Made by a program: the position numbers and the translations under genes. The notes beneath the pieces are model-generated. The model was not told the DNA's origin and ran no database searches. It was given only the letters and a program-made list of their open reading frames with translations. 5,898 nucleotides of DNA from an uncultured bacterium (lineage in GTDB: Bacteria > Patescibacteria > JAEDAM01 > Absconditabacterales > Absconditicoccaceae). The stretch lies in assembly GCA_903904545.1 (NCBI GenBank), contig CAIVDB010000008.1:1-5898 (forward strand), read 5' to 3'. Of this stretch, positions 5,618 through 5,898 are shown piece by piece. Position 1 is the first letter of the stretch. Each line of letters starts with the position of its first letter.

Positions 5618-5898
5618 ATGGCAGGAAAAATCCAAAACATCCTTAATTTAGAGATACCAGCTGGAAAAGCACAACCAGCACCACCTCTTGGGCCTATGCT
5701 CGGAGCAAATGGAGTAAATATCTGACAATTCATCAAGGAGTTCAATGAAAAGACGATGGAAATAATGAAACAATTCGCTGGAAGCGATGTAAAAGTAAAA
5801 GTCAAGGTAACTGTGTATGCAGACAGATCATTCGAATTAGCAATAGGGAAACCCGTAACATCTAGTCTTATCCTATGGAAACTCAAACAAGCTTCTGG
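5618..5898 (+). CDS. rplK: 50S ribosomal protein L11, N-terminal part (cut by window edge)
   Basis: The visible 93 residues match L11 clearly: [25 protein letters not shown] (start split here as [10 protein letters not shown] and [15 protein letters not shown]) is the N-terminal domain signature that binds release factors, RelA and thiostrepton-type ligands. It is followed by FIKEFNEKT and the strand [14 protein letters not shown], then the linker to the rRNA-binding C-terminal domain, which lies beyond the edge. TGA at 5723-5725 encodes Gly36 in NI-G-QF, a position often glycine in L11 proteins. L11 forms the base of the ribosomal stalk on 23S rRNA. The ATG lies 9 bases after the previous stop with no Shine-Dalgarno. 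The next gene, by usual order, would be rplA. Confidence 0.97.

Noticed and set aside
4227..5898. TGA as tryptophan (code 4, Mycoplasma-like)
   Set aside because: TGA falls at glycine-type sites in NusG and L11, and the conserved NusG tryptophan is TGG.

Overview
The window comes from an AT-rich bacterium that reads UGA as glycine (genetic code 25). This points to the Absconditabacteria (SR1) / Gracilibacteria (BD1-5) branch of the Candidate Phyla Radiation. The evidence is internal. Read with the standard code, almost every gene on the + strand is broken by TGA. Read with TGA as an amino acid, each becomes one clean frame that ends at TAA or TAG. I count 21 in-frame TGAs in six of the eight genes and none used as a stop. 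Several fall where the family expects glycine: ribosomal protein L11 (NI-G-QF) and the KOW loop of NusG (GMK-G-SV). Conserved tryptophans (RWYV in NusG, CWVE in the channel) use TGG, so TGA is not tryptophan here. The window alone cannot separate the two phyla.

Layout. Positions 1-264 (minus strand) hold the N-terminal part of a two-helix potassium channel with an intact selectivity filter. A divergent gap carries a perfect-consensus sigma70-type promoter (386-413) for a 647-residue protein (461-2404). That protein has four cysteines, a peptidoglycan-binding-like motif and an eight-residue Lys/Glu/Thr repeat. A clear intrinsic terminator follows (2436-2464). Next are a winged-helix protein with a degenerate nucleotidyltransferase-like C-terminus (2569-3102) and a 215-residue protein with faint MEMO-family resemblance (3209-3856). 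The right third is the classical transcription/translation cluster: secE (3981-4163), nusG (4227-4811), an unexpected single-pass membrane protein (4925-5608) and rplK (5618 to beyond the edge).

How the parts fit. secE (translocon), nusG (transcription elongation and transcription-translation coupling) and rplK (ribosomal stalk base) form a nearly universal bacterial block. Here an unrecognised membrane-anchored protein is inserted between nusG and rplK, only 9 bases before rplK, so it is probably co-transcribed. The genes to the left look like separate transcription units.

The least explained structure is in the gaps. Upstream of four of the genes (2569, 3209, 4227, 4925) lies a short array of four or five imperfect 7- or 8-base units, with a different unit sequence in each gap. 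In the gap before 3209 two heptamer arrays of related but opposite orientation flank a GGAGT/ACTCC inverted repeat. None of the start codons has a good Shine-Dalgarno sequence, and several have a -10-like hexamer about 10 bases upstream, so leaderless or SD-independent initiation is possible.
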